Below are positions 6,006 through 6,136 of a stretch of 6,136 nucleotides of DNA, piece after piece. Made by a program: the position numbers and the translations under genes. The DNA comes from Bacillota bacterium. GTDB lineage: Bacteria; Bacillota; Clostridia; Christensenellales; CAG-138. Within the stretch, counting starts at the first letter, position 1, and each line of letters starts with the position of its first letter. Below the pieces are notes generated by a model. It did not search any database. It worked only from the letters and a program-made list of their open reading frames with translations, and was not told the origin of the DNA. Location: NCBI GenBank assembly GCA_023458615.1, contig JAEWYV010000125.1, positions 1 through 6,136 of the forward strand, read 5' to 3'.

Positions 6006-6136
6006 ATGAACCAACTCCATACCGGTCATGTCGTGGTTGGCATGTCCGGCGGCGTGGATAGTGCGGTCGCAGCACTGCTCCTCAAACAGCAGGGGCATGA
6101 TGTGGTTGGCGTCTTCATGAAAAACTGGGAAGAAGA
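6006..6136 (+). CDS. mnmA: tRNA 2-thiouridine(34) synthase MnmA, N-terminal part
   Basis: MnmA (TrmU) puts sulfur on the 2 position of the wobble uridine in tRNAs for Lys, Glu and Gln, activating the base with ATP and using persulfide sulfur from a cysteine desulfurase. Only the first 43 codons and two further bases lie in the window. They show the PP-loop ATP site MSGGVDS (13-19) and the family signature GVFMKNWEE (35-43), which together are diagnostic. The catalytic cysteines lie beyond the window. The ATG at 6006 has GAGG at 5992-5995, ten bases upstream. An N-terminal lead of about eight residues precedes the first beta strand. It probably shares a transcript with the CopZ-like gene upstream. 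Identification is firm; integrity of the remainder cannot be judged. Confidence 0.95.
   Translation, partial: MNQLHTGHVVVGMSGGVDSAVAALLLKQQGHDVVGVFMKNWEE

Noticed and set aside
5721..6098. Minus-strand open frame of 125 codons opposite the CopZ-like gene and mnmA
   Set aside because: The plus strand carries two recognisable proteins with good ribosome sites; the minus frame has no family features.

Overview
The window looks like ordinary chromosomal DNA from a bacterium of the Bacillota (Firmicutes), moderately GC-rich (roughly low-to-mid 50s % by eye). This rests on the single-chain glycyl-tRNA synthetase (homodimer type), a RecBC-independent RecD2 helicase paired with a ComF protein, strong AGGAGG-type ribosome sites and sigma-A-like promoters. 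A Clostridia or Negativicutes member is my guess; the sequence alone does not settle it.

Layout, left to right. (1) Positions 1-1025, plus strand: the 3' part of a major facilitator transporter of the CynX/NimT type, whose start lies before the window. (2) A hairpin at 1053-1078 sits between two converging genes and mainly serves the minus strand. (3) Minus strand, 5481 down to 1084: glyS, then a 94-base gap with a GC-rich hairpin, then recD2, then comF. recD2 and comF overlap by four bases (ATGA) and are almost certainly one transcription unit. glyS has its own near-consensus promoter at 5546-5517, and its predicted mRNA leader is only about 30 nt, leaving no room for a T-box. (4) A 260-base divergent intergenic region, 5482-5741, carries the glyS promoter and a weaker candidate promoter for the rightward genes. 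(5) Plus strand from 5742: a 71-residue heavy-metal-associated (CopZ-like) protein, then 48 bases later the first 43 codons of mnmA, the tRNA 2-thiouridylase gene, cut off by the window end.

Functions: translation and tRNA maturation (glyS, mnmA), DNA repair and DNA handling (recD2, comF), metal binding (CopZ-like) and transport (CynX-like). I see no mobile element, CRISPR array, tRNA, rRNA or defence system, and no convincing novel system. The points most worth a second look are the CopZ-like/mnmA pairing, the Gly-to-Asn change in the ComF PRPP loop, and the short glyS leader without a T-box.
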